The notes below the pieces were generated by a model that did not search any database, was not told the DNA's origin, and saw only the letters and a program-made list of their open reading frames with translations. A stretch of DNA of 64,000 nt from Sediminibacillus halophilus. Its GTDB lineage: Bacteria > Bacillota > Bacilli > Bacillales > Amphibacillaceae. Shown here piece by piece: positions 43,138 to 54,840 of the stretch. The translations under genes were made by a program, and so were the position numbers. The stretch is from NCBI RefSeq assembly GCF_900103695.1, contig NZ_FNHF01000004.1:62001-126000 (forward strand), written 5' to 3'. Positions within the stretch are counted from its first letter, which is position 1. Each line of letters begins with the position of its first letter.

Positions 43138-43208
43138 TACCTCATATAATTTTGGGAATAGGGCCCAATAGTCTCTACCCGTCACCGTAAATGACGGACT
43201 ATGAGGGA
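43138..43208 (+). promoter_or_regulatory. Guanine riboswitch aptamer of the pur operon
   Basis: P1 is CCTCATA / TATGAGG (43140-43146/43200-43206). Core elements are TCTCTACCCGTCACCGTAAA and CGGACTATG, with the guanine-specifying C before TATG. Confidence 0.93.
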
Positions 43209-43274
43209 GGATGTAACCCCCGTATACGCAGTATGTCGGTGGGTTTTATGGATGCATATATTACGGTAGACGTG

Positions 43275-43329
43275 TGCCCATTCATCTTCTCTCATGAAAG
43301 CGAGGAGGAGATGAATGGGCATTTTCATT
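43275..43329 (+). terminator. Riboswitch terminator of the pur operon
   Basis: 13-bp perfect stem TGCCCATTCATCT (43275-43287) / AGATGAATGGGCA (43309-43321), followed by TTTTCATTTTT. It would stop transcription before purE when guanine is bound. Confidence 0.88.
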
Positions 43330-43387
43330 TTTACATTCGCTAAGAAGCCAGCGATACATAATAAATAAGAAATGGGGAGAGTCTGCT

Positions 43388-43879
43388 ATGGCAAAAGTAG
43401 GGGTTATCATGGGAAGTATCTCGGACTGGGAGACGATGGAGCACACTTGCAGCATGCTGGAAGAACTGGGGATCAGCTATGAGAAACAGGTTATTTCTGC
43501 CCACCGGACGCCGGATGACATGTTCGCCTACGCCGGATCGGCAAGAGATAAGGGCCTGAAAGTCATCATTGCCGGTGCCGGGGGTGCCGCCCATCTGCCT
43601 GGCATGGTAGCCGCAAAAACCACCCTGCCAGTCATTGGCGTTCCAATACAGTCGAAAGCGTTAGATGGCATGGACTCCCTGTTGTCTATCGTGCAAATGC
43701 CTGGCGGTGTGCCAGTCGCCACCGTGGCGATCGGTAAGGCGGGCGCTAAAAATGCCGGATTGCTTGCAGCGCAAATGATCGGGGCTTTTGATGAACAGGT
43801 GGCAGTCAGACTGGAAGCTTTTCAAGCAGATCAACGAAAAAAAGTTGCAGAAATGAGGGATCAACTTGCAGACAAGTAA
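43388..43879 (+). CDS. purE: N5-carboxyaminoimidazole ribonucleotide mutase
   Basis: Class I PurE of 163 residues, first gene of the IMP pathway operon; moves the carboxyl group from N5-CAIR to give CAIR. Signatures are [20 protein letters not shown] (catalytic His) and [23 protein letters not shown] site precedes the ATG. Overlaps purK by 14 bases. Confidence 0.96.
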   Translation: MAKVGVIMGSISDWETMEHTCSMLEELGISYEKQVISAHRTPDDMFAYAGSARDKGLKVIIAGAGGAAHLPGMVAAKTTLPVIGVPIQSKALDGMDSLLSIVQMPGGVPVATVAIGKAGAKNAGLLAAQMIGAFDEQVAVRLEAFQADQRKKVAEMRDQLADK

Positions 43880-44993
43880 CGTTTTACCTGGCAGCACGAT
43901 CGGAATTTTGGGGGGCGGTCAGCTTGGAAGAATGATGGCAACGACAGCCAAACACATGGGATACCGGATCGCCGTGCTGGATCCTACACCTGATTGCCCG
44001 GCCGCTCAGGTGAGCGACCATCATATTGTCGCAGCATATGACGATATGGAATCCATCAAGCAATTGGCAGAAATCAGTGATGTGGTGACATACGAATTTG
44101 AAAATGTAGATTTGGATGCAGCTCGCCACCTGGAAAAGGAAGGCGTGCTGCCGCAGGGGGCGGAACTGCTGCAAGTAACCCAGGACCGCGAAATGGAAAA
44201 GAGCCGTCTGGTAGAAAGCGGCCTGACAGTTCCTGCTTTTGCGATAATCGAGGAGAAGCAGCAGTTGACGGAGGCCGTGGCAAAGGTCGGCTTGCCTTTC
44301 GTTTTAAAAACCTGCCGCGGCGGTTACGATGGCAAAGGCCAAATGATCGCAAAATCGGAAGAGGACCTAGAAGATGCCGCACAGTTCATCGTTGATGGCG
44401 GCCGCTGTATTTTGGAAGAATGGATTCCTTTCGACAAAGAAATCTCGGTTGTTTTCACCCGCTCGGCAGATGGGGATATTACCTTTTTTCCTGTTGCTGA
44501 AAACGAACATAAAAACCACATTCTCCATAAAACAATCGCCCCGGCATCGGTTTCAGAAACTGTACGGGATAAGGCACTGGCTGCAGCGCAAACCGTAGCT
44601 GAAAGTCTTGCTGTTGTCGGCACCTTTGCAATCGAAATGTTCGTTGCCGGTGAACGGGTGCTGATTAATGAAATGGCTCCGAGACCGCATAACTCGGGTC
44701 ACTTTACCATCGAAGCGTGCAACGTGTCACAGTTTGAACAGCATGTCCGTGCAGTTTGCGGCTTGCCGCTCGTGCCAGTGTGTTTCCACGGAGCAGCAGT
44801 CATGATGAACTTGCTTGGCGAAGAAATGACAGCCTGTCTCGACAATATTGACTCCTTTGCCGAGGGCCATTTGCATATTTACGGTAAAAAAGGTGTCAAG
44901 CCGAACCGGAAAATGGGACACATCACGTTTGTCGGCTCGCATCTGGCAGACTTAGTAAACAAATTAGAGGAAGAAACGGTGATCCATCAGTAG
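43866..44993 (+). CDS. purK: N5-carboxyaminoimidazole ribonucleotide synthase
   Basis: ATP-grasp enzyme of 375 residues that carboxylates AIR with bicarbonate to N5-CAIR. The N-terminal [12 protein letters not shown] is followed by the ATP-grasp region [17 protein letters not shown] and [17 protein letters not shown]. It starts at TTG 43866, inside the purE end, with GAGGGA six bases upstream. Confidence 0.95.
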   Translation: MQTSNVLPGSTIGILGGGQLGRMMATTAKHMGYRIAVLDPTPDCPAAQVSDHHIVAAYDDMESIKQLAEISDVVTYEFENVDLDAARHLEKEGVLPQGAELLQVTQDREMEKSRLVESGLTVPAFAIIEEKQQLTEAVAKVGLPFVLKTCRGGYDGKGQMIAKSEEDLEDAAQFIVDGGRCILEEWIPFDKEISVVFTRSADGDITFFPVAENEHKNHILHKTIAPASVSETVRDKALAAAQTVAESLAVVGTFAIEMFVAGERVLINEMAPRPHNSGHFTIEACNVSQFEQHVRAVCGLPLVPVCFHGAAVMMNLLGEEMTACLDNIDSFAEGHLHIYGKKGVKPNRKMGHITFVGSHLADLVNKLEEETVIHQ

Positions 44994-45062
44994 TTTTCAG
45001 GATTTGACGAATACTAAACATAATAGCCGATCACTGGTTCGTGAATATTCAGGAGGTAACGT

Positions 45063-46355
45063 ATGATTAATCGATATACAAGAGAAGAAATGGGAGCAAT
45101 TTGGACCGATGAAAATAAATACAAGGCCTGGCTGGAAGTGGAGATTCTCGCCTGTGAAGCTTGGAGTGAACTTGGCGTCATTCCGAAACAGGATGTGGAA
45201 AAGCTAAGGGCGAACGCTTCCTTTGATGTTGACAGGATTTTGGAAATCGAACAGGAAACACGCCATGACGTGGTTGCCTTTACAAGAGCTGTATCCGAAT
45301 CGCTGGGGGAAGAACGGAAATGGGTCCATTACGGTCTGACTTCTACCGACGTTGTCGATACGGCATTATCTTATTTGCTGAAACAGGCCAATGACATTTT
45401 GCGCAGTGATATTCAGCGGTTCATCGATATTCTGGCAGCCAAAGCCCAGGAACATAAACACACGGTCATGATGGGAAGGACACATGGTGTCCATGCCGAA
45501 CCGACAACATTCGGTTTGAAAATGGCGCTTTGGCATGAAGAGATGAAAAGGAATTTAGAGCGATTCGATGCTGCGGCGAAAACGATCGAGACTGGAAAGC
45601 TTTCTGGTGCTGTCGGTACTTATGCCAACATTGATCCGTTTGTTGAAAAATACGTTTGTGAAAAACTAGGACTCACACCGGCGTCTGTATCAACGCAAAC
45701 CTTGCAGCGCGACCGGCATGCGCATTATGTATCGACGCTATCGTTGGTGGCTACGTCGATTGAGAAGTTCGCAGTGGAAATCCGCAACCTGCAAAAAACC
45801 GAAACTCGCGAGGTAGAGGAATTTTTCGCAAAAGGGCAAAAGGGTTCCTCAGCGATGCCGCATAAGCGTAATCCGATCGGTTCGGAAAACATGACTGGCA
45901 TTGCCCGTGTGCTGCGTGGGCATATGGTGACAGCATACGAGAACGTTGCCCTTTGGCATGAACGGGATATTTCGCATTCATCAGCAGAGCGAATCATTCT
46001 TCCAGATGCCACGATTGCCTTGAATTACATGCTGAATCGTTTCGCGAACATAGTGAAAAACCTGACAGTATTCCCGGAAAACATGAAAGCCAACATCGAT
46101 AAAACCTATGGCGTTATTTTTTCTCAAAGAGTGCTGCTTGCGTTGATCGACAAAGGCATGAGCCGTGAGGAAGCGTATGATCTGGTCCAGCCAAATGCGA
46201 TGAAGGCCTGGGAAGAAGGTATTCCATTCCGCAGCCTGGTGGAACAGGAATCGAAAATCACCAGCTTGTTGAATGAAGGGGAAATCGCCGATTGTTTCGA
46301 TTACACGTATCATTTGAAAAATGTGGACGGCATATTTGAACGTATCGGACTTTGA
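45063..46355 (+). CDS. purB: Adenylosuccinate lyase
   Basis: Enzyme of 430 residues acting twice in purine synthesis (SAICAR to AICAR, and adenylosuccinate to AMP). The family signature [16 protein letters not shown] carries the catalytic Ser loop. Also visible are [10 protein letters not shown] and [24 protein letters not shown] lies before ATG. Separated by 69 bases from purK. Confidence 0.96.
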   Translation: MINRYTREEMGAIWTDENKYKAWLEVEILACEAWSELGVIPKQDVEKLRANASFDVDRILEIEQETRHDVVAFTRAVSESLGEERKWVHYGLTSTDVVDTALSYLLKQANDILRSDIQRFIDILAAKAQEHKHTVMMGRTHGVHAEPTTFGLKMALWHEEMKRNLERFDAAAKTIETGKLSGAVGTYANIDPFVEKYVCEKLGLTPASVSTQTLQRDRHAHYVSTLSLVATSIEKFAVEIRNLQKTETREVEEFFAKGQKGSSAMPHKRNPIGSENMTGIARVLRGHMVTAYENVALWHERDISHSSAERIILPDATIALNYMLNRFANIVKNLTVFPENMKANIDKTYGVIFSQRVLLALIDKGMSREEAYDLVQPNAMKAWEEGIPFRSLVEQESKITSLLNEGEIADCFDYTYHLKNVDGIFERIGL

Positions 46356-46408
46356 GGCTGTGCATGCGCTGAAACTATAATCCAGACAACCAAAAAGGAA
46401 TGGATGGG

Positions 46409-47131
46409 GTGACAAAATTGAAGGGCGAGCTATTGTATGAAGGCAAAGCAAAGCAAGTATTTCAAGCAGAAGGCAATATCGATCAATTGATACTATCGTA
46501 TAAAAATGATGCGACCGCCTTTAACGGCGAAAAAAAGGCGGTTTTTTCAGGAAAAGGCAAGTACAACAATTTGATATCGGCGAAGGTTTTTGAATATTTG
46601 CGTGACAAAGGAGTGGCAAGTCATTTTGTCCGCAGCCTGAACGATACAGAACAGCTCGTTGTAAAGACAGACATCATTCCGGTAGAAGTTGTCGTACGGA
46701 ACATTGCAGCCGGCAGTATCACCCGCCGGCTCGGCATCGAAGAAAAGACGGTTTTTACACCACCTTTGGTAGAGTTGTTTTATAAAAAGGATGAACTCGG
46801 GGATCCACTGATCAATGATGAGCACGCTTTGCTGCTTACGGATGTGAAATCGGAAGAGTTGGAAGCCATCAAAGTTATGGCTTTGGAAGTGAATCAGCAT
46901 CTGCAGGGATTCTTTGAATCTATTAATCTTACACTGGCAGATTTCAAGCTGGAGTTCGGCAGAAATGCAGTTGGCGACATCATCCTATCTGACGAGGTTT
47001 CGCCGGATACATGCCGGCTATGGGATAAAGACAGTGGTGCCAAGATGGATAAGGATGTATTCCGGGAAGATTTGGGCGACCTTTTGCAAGTATATGATGC
47101 AATTCTTCAACGACTGGAGGCGGTAGTATGA
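46409..47131 (+). CDS. purC: SAICAR synthetase
   Basis: Phosphoribosylaminoimidazole-succinocarboxamide synthase of about 240 residues; couples CAIR and aspartate. ELLYEGKAKQVFQ, AFNGEKKAVFSGKGKYNN, VVVRNIAAGSITRRLG and SDEVSPDTCRLWD are family motifs. GTG 46409 puts AAAAAGGA nine bases away and gives the normal N-terminus; ATG 46400 abuts that site. The stop overlaps the purS ATG. Confidence 0.94.
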   Translation: MTKLKGELLYEGKAKQVFQAEGNIDQLILSYKNDATAFNGEKKAVFSGKGKYNNLISAKVFEYLRDKGVASHFVRSLNDTEQLVVKTDIIPVEVVVRNIAAGSITRRLGIEEKTVFTPPLVELFYKKDELGDPLINDEHALLLTDVKSEELEAIKVMALEVNQHLQGFFESINLTLADFKLEFGRNAVGDIILSDEVSPDTCRLWDKDSGAKMDKDVFREDLGDLLQVYDAILQRLEAVV

Positions 47132-47379
47132 AAACAGTGAAAATCTTTATAACTTTGAAGCATGGTGTTTTGGATCCACAAGGAAAAGCGGTCCAGGAAT
47201 CCTTGAACAAATTGGGTTTCCCGGAGGTAAAGGGTGCAAGGGTTGGAAAGTATATGGAACTTCAGCTTGATGACCATGCGGACATTGATCAACAAATTAA
47301 AGAAATGTGTGCCAAGCTGCTTGCCAATCCAGTTATTGAAGATTATCAGTACACGATTGAGGAGGGAGCTGTCCAGTGA
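47128..47379 (+). CDS. purS: Phosphoribosylformylglycinamidine synthase, small subunit
   Basis: An 83-residue subunit of the three-part FGAM synthase (PurS-PurQ-PurL), bridging the other two. The sequence [19 protein letters not shown] and [16 protein letters not shown] is typical. Four-base overlaps with both neighbours. Confidence 0.95.
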   Translation: MKTVKIFITLKHGVLDPQGKAVQESLNKLGFPEVKGARVGKYMELQLDDHADIDQQIKEMCAKLLANPVIEDYQYTIEEGAVQ

Positions 47380-48059
47380 AATTTGCGGTGATCGTTTTCC
47401 CAGGCTCGAACTGTGACAGAGACATGTATCATGCAGTGCAAGACTCACTCGGCGAAGAAGCAAAACTCGTTTGGTATGAAGATGCCGACTTGGTCGAGTT
47501 TGATGCCATCTTATTGCCCGGGGGCTTTTCCTATGGAGACTACTTACGGTCCGGCGCGATTGCGGCGACATCCAATATCGTCAATCAGATCAAACAGAAG
47601 GCTTCCGAGGGGATGCCGATTTTAGGTGTCTGCAACGGATTTCAAGTGCTGCTGGAATCCGGGCTTTTACCAGGTGCCATGTTGCGGAATAAAAAGCTGA
47701 AGTTCATGTGCCACCAGGAGGAATTGGTGGTGGAAAACAATCAAACCCAATTCACTTCTTCCTATGAGGAAAAGGAGACCATATCCCTTCCGATTGCCCA
47801 CGGGGAAGGCAATTATTACTGTGACGAGAAAGTACTCGCAGAACTGGAGGCAAACGGGCAAATCGTTTTCCGTTATGCGGACAATCCGAACGGTTCTGTG
47901 GGGGATATAGCCGGAATCATCAATGAACAAGGAAATGTGCTCGGCATGATGCCCCACCCTGAACGAGCAACAGAAGCGGTGCTGGGAAGTGATGATGGTC
48001 TGAAGCTATTTAAATCGGTCGTGAACCATTGGAGGGAAGCATATGTTGCAGGCGTCTGA
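47376..48059 (+). CDS. purQ: Phosphoribosylformylglycinamidine synthase, glutaminase subunit
   Basis: Class I glutamine amidotransferase of 227 residues that supplies ammonia to PurL. The nucleophile Cys is in [14 protein letters not shown], and the His-Glu pair is in [24 protein letters not shown] is also diagnostic. It starts at GTG 47376 overlapping the purS stop, and overlaps purL by 17 bases. Confidence 0.95.
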   Translation: MKFAVIVFPGSNCDRDMYHAVQDSLGEEAKLVWYEDADLVEFDAILLPGGFSYGDYLRSGAIAATSNIVNQIKQKASEGMPILGVCNGFQVLLESGLLPGAMLRNKKLKFMCHQEELVVENNQTQFTSSYEEKETISLPIAHGEGNYYCDEKVLAELEANGQIVFRYADNPNGSVGDIAGIINEQGNVLGMMPHPERATEAVLGSDDGLKLFKSVVNHWREAYVAGV

Positions 48060-50268
48060 GATAAGCCCGGAAGTGATTGAAAAGGATTTGCTTTATAAAG
48101 AGATGGGACTCACCGATGCGGAATACGAGCACATCAAAAAGGTGTTGAACCGGCGGCCGAATTTCACCGAAGCAGGTATTTTTTCGGTCATGTGGTCGGA
48201 GCACTGCAGCTATAAAACGTCAAAACCGCTGTTGAAAAAGTTCCCGACGAAGGCTCCTCATGTGTTGCAGGGACCTGGGGAAGGAGCGGGAATCATTGAT
48301 ATCGGCGATGGTCAGGCGGCTGTGTTCAAAATCGAGAGTCACAATCACCCATCGGCTGTCGAACCATACCAGGGAGCTGCCACCGGTGTCGGAGGCATCA
48401 TCCGCGACGTTTTTTCCATGGGAGCACGGCCGGTCGCCTTGCTCAACTCACTCCGTTTCGGCAGCCTTGCTTCTGAACGGGTCAAGTATTTGTTTGAAGA
48501 GGTTGTCAACGGAATCGCCGGATATGGTAACTGTGTCGGTGTGCCGACAGTAGGCGGAGAAGTACAATTCGACAATTGTTATGAAGGAAACCCGCTCGTC
48601 AATGCAATGTGTGTCGGATTGATCGACCAAAAGGATATCCAAAAAGGAATTGCAGCGGGAATCGGAAATACCGTGTTGTATGCCGGAGCGCCTACTGGGC
48701 GGGACGGCATACATGGTGCCACTTTTGCATCGGAAGATTTGTCGGAAGAATCCGAAAGTAAGCGTCCTTCAGTCCAGGTTGGTGATCCGTTTATGGAAAA
48801 GCTGCTGATCGAGGCGTGTCTCGAAGCAATCCATTGTGAATCATTGGTCGGCATGCAGGATATGGGAGCTGCCGGATTGACTTCATCCGCCAGCGAAATG
48901 GCCAGCAAAGCCGGGATGGGTATGGAAATGAACCTTGACCTGGTACCACAGCGGGAATTGGAGATGACCCCATATGAACTGATGCTGTCCGAGTCGCAGG
49001 AACGGATGCTGATGGTAGTAAAGAAAGGCGAGGAACAGGAAATCATCGATATTTTTCAAAAATATGGACTTGAAGCCGTTGCAGTCGGACAGGTGACGGA
49101 TGATAAGCAATTCCGTCTGCTGCATAAAGGCGAAGTGGTTACGGATATCCCGGTCGACTCCCTTGCGGAGGACGCGCCGGTTTATCATAAACCTTCCAAA
49201 GTGCCTGCATACTTTAAAGCGTACCAACAAGTCGATTACTATCCCGAAGGTATCCAAAACTTTAGCGAAACGCTCAAGGCGCTGTTACAGCAGCCGACCA
49301 TCGCCAGTAAGGAGTGGGTGTATGATCAGTACGATTCGATGGTGCAAACAAACACCATCGTGACACCAGGATCCGATGCAGCGGTGATCAGAGTTAAAGG
49401 GACGGACAAGGCGCTCGCCATTACTACAGATTGCAATTCCCGCTATATTTATTTGGATCCAGAAACCGGCGGGAAGATAGCAGTGGCAGAGGCAGCGCGA
49501 AATATCGTCTGCTCAGGCGGGAAACCGCTCGCTTTGACCGACGGACTAAACTTAGGAAACCCGGACAAACCGGAGAATTTCTGGCAAATGGAAAAGAGTG
49601 TCGATGGCATGAGTGCAGCCAGTCTTGTTTTGAACACGCCGGTTATCAGTGGCAATGTATCGCTGTATAACGAGACGAATGGCCAGTCGATTTTTCCGAC
49701 ACCGGTTGTCGGAATGGTCGGCTTATTGGACTCACTGAATCATGTGACGCCATCTTTCTTCCAGAAAGCGGGAGATGTGATTTATGTGATCGGTGAAGCG
49801 AAAGCGGAGTTTGGCGGTAGCGAACTGCAAAACGTCCTGGAAAACACTTATTTCGGTAAAGCCCCTGCAATTGATTTGGAGTTGGAAACGAAACGGCAAA
49901 ATCAATTATTGGAGGCGATTCAGGCGGGCACCGTCGTTTCAGCCCATGACCTGGCGGAAGGAGGACTTGCAGTGGCACTGGCTGAGAGCTGCTTCGCTGG
50001 TCGGGTCGGTCTCGATGTGCAGTTGGAAGGGGACGCTGTAACCGAATTGTTCAGCGAAACGCAATCCCGTTTCCTCGTATCTGTCAGCCAAGAGAATCAA
50101 CAGGCATTCGAGCGGATTGTGGAAGATGCTATTCCAATCGGTGCCGTCACAGACGATGGACAGTTTCGCATCCAGATTAATGGTGAAACAAGAATTGATC
50201 AGACGACAGAAGACCTGAAAGCAATTTGGAAAGGGGCCATACCATGCTTGCTGAAATCAAGGGCTTAA
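48043..50268 (+). CDS. purL: Phosphoribosylformylglycinamidine synthase, synthetase subunit
   Basis: Small-type PurL of 741 residues, the ATP-dependent synthetase of FGAM synthase. Landmarks are [40 protein letters not shown] and [15 protein letters not shown]; the second half repeats the fold ([30 protein letters not shown]). It overlaps the purQ and purF ends. Confidence 0.96.
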   Translation: MLQASEISPEVIEKDLLYKEMGLTDAEYEHIKKVLNRRPNFTEAGIFSVMWSEHCSYKTSKPLLKKFPTKAPHVLQGPGEGAGIIDIGDGQAAVFKIESHNHPSAVEPYQGAATGVGGIIRDVFSMGARPVALLNSLRFGSLASERVKYLFEEVVNGIAGYGNCVGVPTVGGEVQFDNCYEGNPLVNAMCVGLIDQKDIQKGIAAGIGNTVLYAGAPTGRDGIHGATFASEDLSEESESKRPSVQVGDPFMEKLLIEACLEAIHCESLVGMQDMGAAGLTSSASEMASKAGMGMEMNLDLVPQRELEMTPYELMLSESQERMLMVVKKGEEQEIIDIFQKYGLEAVAVGQVTDDKQFRLLHKGEVVTDIPVDSLAEDAPVYHKPSKVPAYFKAYQQVDYYPEGIQNFSETLKALLQQPTIASKEWVYDQYDSMVQTNTIVTPGSDAAVIRVKGTDKALAITTDCNSRYIYLDPETGGKIAVAEAARNIVCSGGKPLALTDGLNLGNPDKPENFWQMEKSVDGMSAASLVLNTPVISGNVSLYNETNGQSIFPTPVVGMVGLLDSLNHVTPSFFQKAGDVIYVIGEAKAEFGGSELQNVLENTYFGKAPAIDLELETKRQNQLLEAIQAGTVVSAHDLAEGGLAVALAESCFAGRVGLDVQLEGDAVTELFSETQSRFLVSVSQENQQAFERIVEDAIPIGAVTDDGQFRIQINGETRIDQTTEDLKAIWKGAIPCLLKSRA

Positions 50269-51656
50269 ATGAAGAGTGCGGCGTATTTGGCATCTGGGGG
50301 CACGAAAAAGCGGCAGAGGTTGCATACTACGGGCTGCATGCGTTGCAGCACCGCGGTCAGGAAGGAGCGGGGATTGTGACCAGTGATGGGGAATCCCTGC
50401 ATCTTCATAAAGGAAACGGTTTGATCAATGATGTGTTCCAACAAGATGAGTTTTCCCGGCTGAGGGGGAAGGCTGCACTGGGGCATGTCCGCTATGCGAC
50501 ACAGGGGGGCGGCGGTTATGAAAACGTTCAGCCGCTTGTTTTCCGGTCGCAAAAGGAAAGCATGGCGCTTGCCCATAATGGCAATCTGGTCAATGCATAT
50601 GCCTTGAAGCATCAGTTGGAAGCGCAAGGAAGCATTTTGCAGACGACTTCCGATACCGAAGTGTTGGCTCATTTAATCAAGCGGAGCGGCCATCTGTCGA
50701 TGGAGGAAGCGATCATTCAGGCGCTCAGTATGATCAAGGGAGCCTATGCCTTTTCCATCCTTACCGAAAACAAGCTTTACGTAGCGCTGGATCCGCGCGG
50801 CTTACGCCCGTTGTCATTAGGCATGATCGGAGGGGCTTATGTCGTTTCATCCGAAACCTGTGCCTTTGATGTAATCGGCGCTTCTTACTTACGGGAGGTC
50901 AAGCCGGGAGAATTGTTGATTATTGATGACCATGGGGTGAGCTCCCGTACCTTCGCTTCCCCGTTAAATCGGACACTTTGTTCGATGGAATATGTTTACT
51001 TTTCCCGCCCGGACAGTGATTTGAACGGAAAAAACGTCCATGCTTCACGTAAGGCGATGGGCAAAGAGCTGGCCAAGGAGGCACCGGTCGAAGCTGACGT
51101 CGTGACTGGTGTGCCTGATTCCAGCATTTCAGCGGCCATTGGCTATTCGGAAGCATCCGGCATTCCGTATGAACTCGGTCTGATTAAAAATCGCTATGTC
51201 GGCAGGACTTTTATCCAGCCGTCTCAAGAGCTGCGAGAGCAGGGTGTCAAAATGAAGCTTTCCGCGGTAAGGGGAATCGTAGACGGCAAACGGGTAGTCA
51301 TGGTCGATGACTCGATTGTCCGCGGCACAACAAGCAAGCGGATTGTCCGAATGCTTAAGGAAGCCGGCGCAACAGAGGTCCATGTCCGGATTGCTTCCCC
51401 TCCGATCGAGAACCCTTGCTACTATGGCATCGACACCTCGACAAAAGGCGAACTGATTGCCTCCAATAATAGCGTCGAAGAAATCAGGGAACTGATCGGT
51501 GCCGACAGTCTCTCCTACTTAACGACGGAGGGATTGGAGAATGCGATAGTAGCTGGTGATGATGCAGCAGAACACGGCATCTGCAACGCCTGTTTTACCG
51601 GAAACTACCCTACTGAAATATATCCTGAAACAGCACTTCCAGCCACAAAGGCGTAG
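50244..51656 (+). CDS. purF: Amidophosphoribosyltransferase
   Basis: First committed enzyme of purine synthesis; converts PRPP and glutamine to phosphoribosylamine. About 470 residues. The short propeptide [11 protein letters not shown] is expected to be removed to expose the N-terminal Cys nucleophile ([10 protein letters not shown]). The PRPP loop is [16 protein letters not shown]. Cysteines in TLCSMEY, ENPCYYG and GICNACFTG fit the Fe-S cluster ligands of the Bacillus type. ATG 50244 has AAAGGGG eight bases upstream, inside the purL end. Confidence 0.96.
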   Translation: MLAEIKGLNEECGVFGIWGHEKAAEVAYYGLHALQHRGQEGAGIVTSDGESLHLHKGNGLINDVFQQDEFSRLRGKAALGHVRYATQGGGGYENVQPLVFRSQKESMALAHNGNLVNAYALKHQLEAQGSILQTTSDTEVLAHLIKRSGHLSMEEAIIQALSMIKGAYAFSILTENKLYVALDPRGLRPLSLGMIGGAYVVSSETCAFDVIGASYLREVKPGELLIIDDHGVSSRTFASPLNRTLCSMEYVYFSRPDSDLNGKNVHASRKAMGKELAKEAPVEADVVTGVPDSSISAAIGYSEASGIPYELGLIKNRYVGRTFIQPSQELREQGVKMKLSAVRGIVDGKRVVMVDDSIVRGTTSKRIVRMLKEAGATEVHVRIASPPIENPCYYGIDTSTKGELIASNNSVEEIRELIGADSLSYLTTEGLENAIVAGDDAAEHGICNACFTGNYPTEIYPETALPATKA

Positions 51657-51690
51657 CCTGCAGGTCTGGTTACAGAAAAGGAGCGTTCAT

Positions 51691-52719
51691 ATGAGTGAAG
51701 CTTATAAGCAAGCAGGCGTGGATGTAGAAGCTGGTTACCGCGCGGTAGAGTTGATGAAAAAACATATTGCCAAAACCGATCGAAAAGAAGTGATCGGCGG
51801 TGTCGGCGCCTTTGCCGGATTGTTCGAACTCGGTTCATTTTCTTACCAGGACCCTGTCCTTGTTTCGGGCACGGATGGAGTCGGCACCAAACTGAAGCTG
51901 GCTTTTGAAATGGATAAGCACGACAGCGTGGGGATTGATCTTGTAGCCATGTGTGTCAATGACATTGTCGCGCAAGGTGCAGATCCGTTGTTTTTCCTCG
52001 ATTATATAGCATGCAGTAAAAATGAACCGGAAAAAATCGAGCAGATAGTAAAAGGGATCGCGGAAGGCTGTGTCGATGGTGGTTGCGCGTTGATTGGTGG
52101 AGAAACAGCAGAAATGCCAGGGATATATCAACATGGCGAATATGATTTGGCCGGATTTGTGGTGGGCATTGCTGAGAAAATGAATATTATCACTGGCAGT
52201 GAAGTCGAGCCGGGAGAAGCGGTCATCGGGATTGCCTCGAGCGGCGTCCATTCCAATGGCTTTTCCCTTGTTCGAAAAGTCATCGAGGAGTATCAACTCG
52301 ACTTGAACAAAGTCTACGAACCGTTGCATCAAACTTTGGGTGAAGCCTTGCTTGAGCCGACGAAAATTTATGCAAAGGCTGTTCAATCCCTTCGCGGCCA
52401 AATCAGGGTAAAAGGGATTTCCCATATTACCGGCGGCGGTTTTTACGAAAATCTTCCGCGTGCGCTTCCGGAACACCTCGGCGTATCCGTTACCACCGGA
52501 TCGTGGACAGTTCCACCGGTGTATGAGGTTCTGCAAAAACATAGCGGTCTTGCGTTACAAGATATGTTTGGCGTATTTAATATGGGAATCGGAATGGCGG
52601 TAATCGTGCCGGAAAAACAAGCTGAATCTGCAATCGACTTGTTGGAACAACAAGGAGAAACGGCCTATCATATCGGGCAGGTGACTGCGGGGCAGGGAGT
52701 GAACATTCGTCATGCATGA
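51691..52719 (+). CDS. purM: Phosphoribosylformylglycinamidine cyclo-ligase (AIR synthetase)
   Basis: ATP-dependent ring closure of FGAM to AIR. 342 residues. MSEAYKQAGVDVEAG at the N-terminus, then GTDGVGTKLKLAF, MCVNDIVAQGADPLFFLDYI and LIGGETAEMPGIY. ATG 51691 with AAAAGGAG; the frame remains open upstream into purF, but no better start exists there. Confidence 0.96.
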   Translation: MSEAYKQAGVDVEAGYRAVELMKKHIAKTDRKEVIGGVGAFAGLFELGSFSYQDPVLVSGTDGVGTKLKLAFEMDKHDSVGIDLVAMCVNDIVAQGADPLFFLDYIACSKNEPEKIEQIVKGIAEGCVDGGCALIGGETAEMPGIYQHGEYDLAGFVVGIAEKMNIITGSEVEPGEAVIGIASSGVHSNGFSLVRKVIEEYQLDLNKVYEPLHQTLGEALLEPTKIYAKAVQSLRGQIRVKGISHITGGGFYENLPRALPEHLGVSVTTGSWTVPPVYEVLQKHSGLALQDMFGVFNMGIGMAVIVPEKQAESAIDLLEQQGETAYHIGQVTAGQGVNIRHA

Positions 52720-53311
52720 GAAACAACGGGTGGCGGTATTTGCTTCCGGTACCGGCAGCAACTTTGCTGCAATAGCGGATGCGATCGATCAGGGAAGTTT
52801 GGATGCGGAAATCGCTTTGTTGGTTTGCGATAAACCTGAAGCTAAGGCTATCGAAAAAGCCAATGAACGTCAAATTCCCGTATTTGCTTTTCAACCCAGA
52901 ACGTATCCAACGAAAGCGGATTATGAACGGGATATATTGCAAAAACTGAATGATTGCAAGGCGGAATGGTTGATTTTGGCGGGTTATATGAGGCTGATTG
53001 GCAGCACGCTGCTCGACCCTTTCGAAGGTCATATTGTCAATATCCATCCTTCTTTGCTGCCCGCTTTTCCCGGTAAGGATGCGATCGGACAGGCGCTTTC
53101 GACGGGAGTCAGGGTGACCGGAGTAACGGTTCACTTTGTTGATGAAGGGATGGATACCGGGAAGATTATCGATCAGGAGGCAGTCAGAATCCGGGAAGAG
53201 GATGACCGGTATTCCTTACAGGCAGCCATTCAGGAGATTGAACACCGGCTTTTTCCCAGGACAATCCAAGCACTCATTCAGGCGGAAAAGAGAGAGGAGA
53301 TTAAATCATGA
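52712..53311 (+). CDS. purN: Phosphoribosylglycinamide formyltransferase
   Basis: Folate-dependent GAR transformylase, 199 residues. VAVFASGTGSNFAAIADAI at the N-terminus, the active-site segment IVNIHPSLLPAFPGKDA (Asn-His) and GVTVHFVDEGMDTG with the catalytic Asp. It overlaps purM by eight bases and purH by four. Confidence 0.96.
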   Translation: MHEKQRVAVFASGTGSNFAAIADAIDQGSLDAEIALLVCDKPEAKAIEKANERQIPVFAFQPRTYPTKADYERDILQKLNDCKAEWLILAGYMRLIGSTLLDPFEGHIVNIHPSLLPAFPGKDAIGQALSTGVRVTGVTVHFVDEGMDTGKIIDQEAVRIREEDDRYSLQAAIQEIEHRLFPRTIQALIQAEKREEIKS

Positions 53312-54840
53312 AGAAGCGCGCATTATTCAGTGTTTCAGATAAAAGCAATGTGGTTGATTTTGCAAAAGGACTGGACCGGCTGGGTTATGAGCTGGTATCT
53401 ACCGGTGGGACCTTGAAAAAGCTGCAGGAGGCAGGCCTGCCGGCTATTCCAGTTTCCGATGTAACCAAATTCGATGAAATTTTGGACGGACGGGTAAAAA
53501 CGCTGCACCCGAACATCCATGGCGGTTTGCTGGCGAAACGCGGGGATGATGGACACTTGAAGCAGCTGGAAGAGCGGGATATTGATCCAATCGATATCGT
53601 AGTCGTCAATCTTTATCCATTTAAACAAACGATTGATCAACCTGGTGTTACCGAAGCTGAAGCAATTGAAAATATTGATATCGGCGGTCCGTCCATGCTT
53701 CGGGCAGCGGCGAAAAATTTTCGGGATGTCACAGTGGTAGTAGATCCTGAAGATTACCAGCCGGTGTTGGAACAGCTGGAGCATGGCGGACTGCAAGTGG
53801 ATGACCGTAAACAGTTAGCTGCCAAGGTTTTTCGCCATACAGCCAACTACGATGCCATGATTGCCGGGTATTTTTCCGAAATTACCGGGGAGACTGCTCC
53901 GGAGACTTACACGATTACATATGAAAAAGTACAATCATTGCGTTATGGAGAAAATCCTCACCAACATGCAGCATTTTATAAACAGCCGAATGGAAAAGGA
54001 GCCTCCATTGCCAACGCGGAACAGCTACACGGGAAAGAGCTTTCCTACAATAATATTCAGGATGCCAACGCGGCATTGGAGATGGTCTTGGAATATGAAG
54101 GAGCCGCTGCAGTCGCAGTTAAACATATGAATCCATGCGGAATCGGTATTGGTCAAACAATCGGCTCGGCCTTCCATAAGGCCTATCAGGCAGATCCTGT
54201 TTCCATTTTTGGCGGTATTGTCGCTTTAAATCGTGAAGTGGATACAGCGACTGCAGAGCAATTGAAGGAGATTTTTTTGGAGATCGTCATTGCCCCTTCC
54301 TTCTCAGACGAGGCAATGGAATTGTTGACGGAGAAGAAAAATATTCGTCTATTGAAAATATCGATGGAGACCGCTAACCAAAACCGGCAAAAAGTCGTCA
54401 GCGTCACTGGCGGTTTACTCGTGCAAGACATCGATGATGGAAAAGTGGCCGAACAGGATGTGAATGTGGCGACAAGCAGGAAGCCGAATGAGCAGGAAAT
54501 GAAAGACTTGTTATTTGCCTGGAAGGCAGTAAAGCATGTGAAATCCAATGCCATCGTGATTGCTAATCAGGATCAGACATTGGGGATTGGTGCCGGGCAA
54601 ATGAATCGCGTAGGCACTGCGAAAATAGCGCTTGAGCAAGCAGGTGAACAGGCAAATGGAGCCGTCATGGCTTCCGATGCCTTTTTCCCGATGCCCGATA
54701 CGGTGGAGACAGCTGCAAAAGCAGGAATCACTGCGATTATCCAGCCGGGAGGTTCAAAGCGGGACGAAGATTCCATCACTGCTTGCAACGAACATGGAAT
54801 CGCTATGGTCTTTACTGGCATGAGGCATTTCAAGCACTAA
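53308..54840 (+). CDS. purH: AICAR transformylase / IMP cyclohydrolase
   Basis: Bifunctional enzyme of 510 residues that performs the last two steps to IMP. The N-terminal cyclohydrolase domain (ALFSVSDKSNVVDFAKGL, GGRVKTLHPNIHGGLLA-like) is followed by the transformylase domain (RYGENPHQHAAFYK, VKHMNPCGIGIG, SDAFFPMPDTVE). Ribosome site AGAGGAG. A 77-base gap with a weak hairpin separates it from purD. Confidence 0.96.
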   Translation: MKKRALFSVSDKSNVVDFAKGLDRLGYELVSTGGTLKKLQEAGLPAIPVSDVTKFDEILDGRVKTLHPNIHGGLLAKRGDDGHLKQLEERDIDPIDIVVVNLYPFKQTIDQPGVTEAEAIENIDIGGPSMLRAAAKNFRDVTVVVDPEDYQPVLEQLEHGGLQVDDRKQLAAKVFRHTANYDAMIAGYFSEITGETAPETYTITYEKVQSLRYGENPHQHAAFYKQPNGKGASIANAEQLHGKELSYNNIQDANAALEMVLEYEGAAAVAVKHMNPCGIGIGQTIGSAFHKAYQADPVSIFGGIVALNREVDTATAEQLKEIFLEIVIAPSFSDEAMELLTEKKNIRLLKISMETANQNRQKVVSVTGGLLVQDIDDGKVAEQDVNVATSRKPNEQEMKDLLFAWKAVKHVKSNAIVIANQDQTLGIGAGQMNRVGTAKIALEQAGEQANGAVMASDAFFPMPDTVETAAKAGITAIIQPGGSKRDEDSITACNEHGIAMVFTGMRHFKH

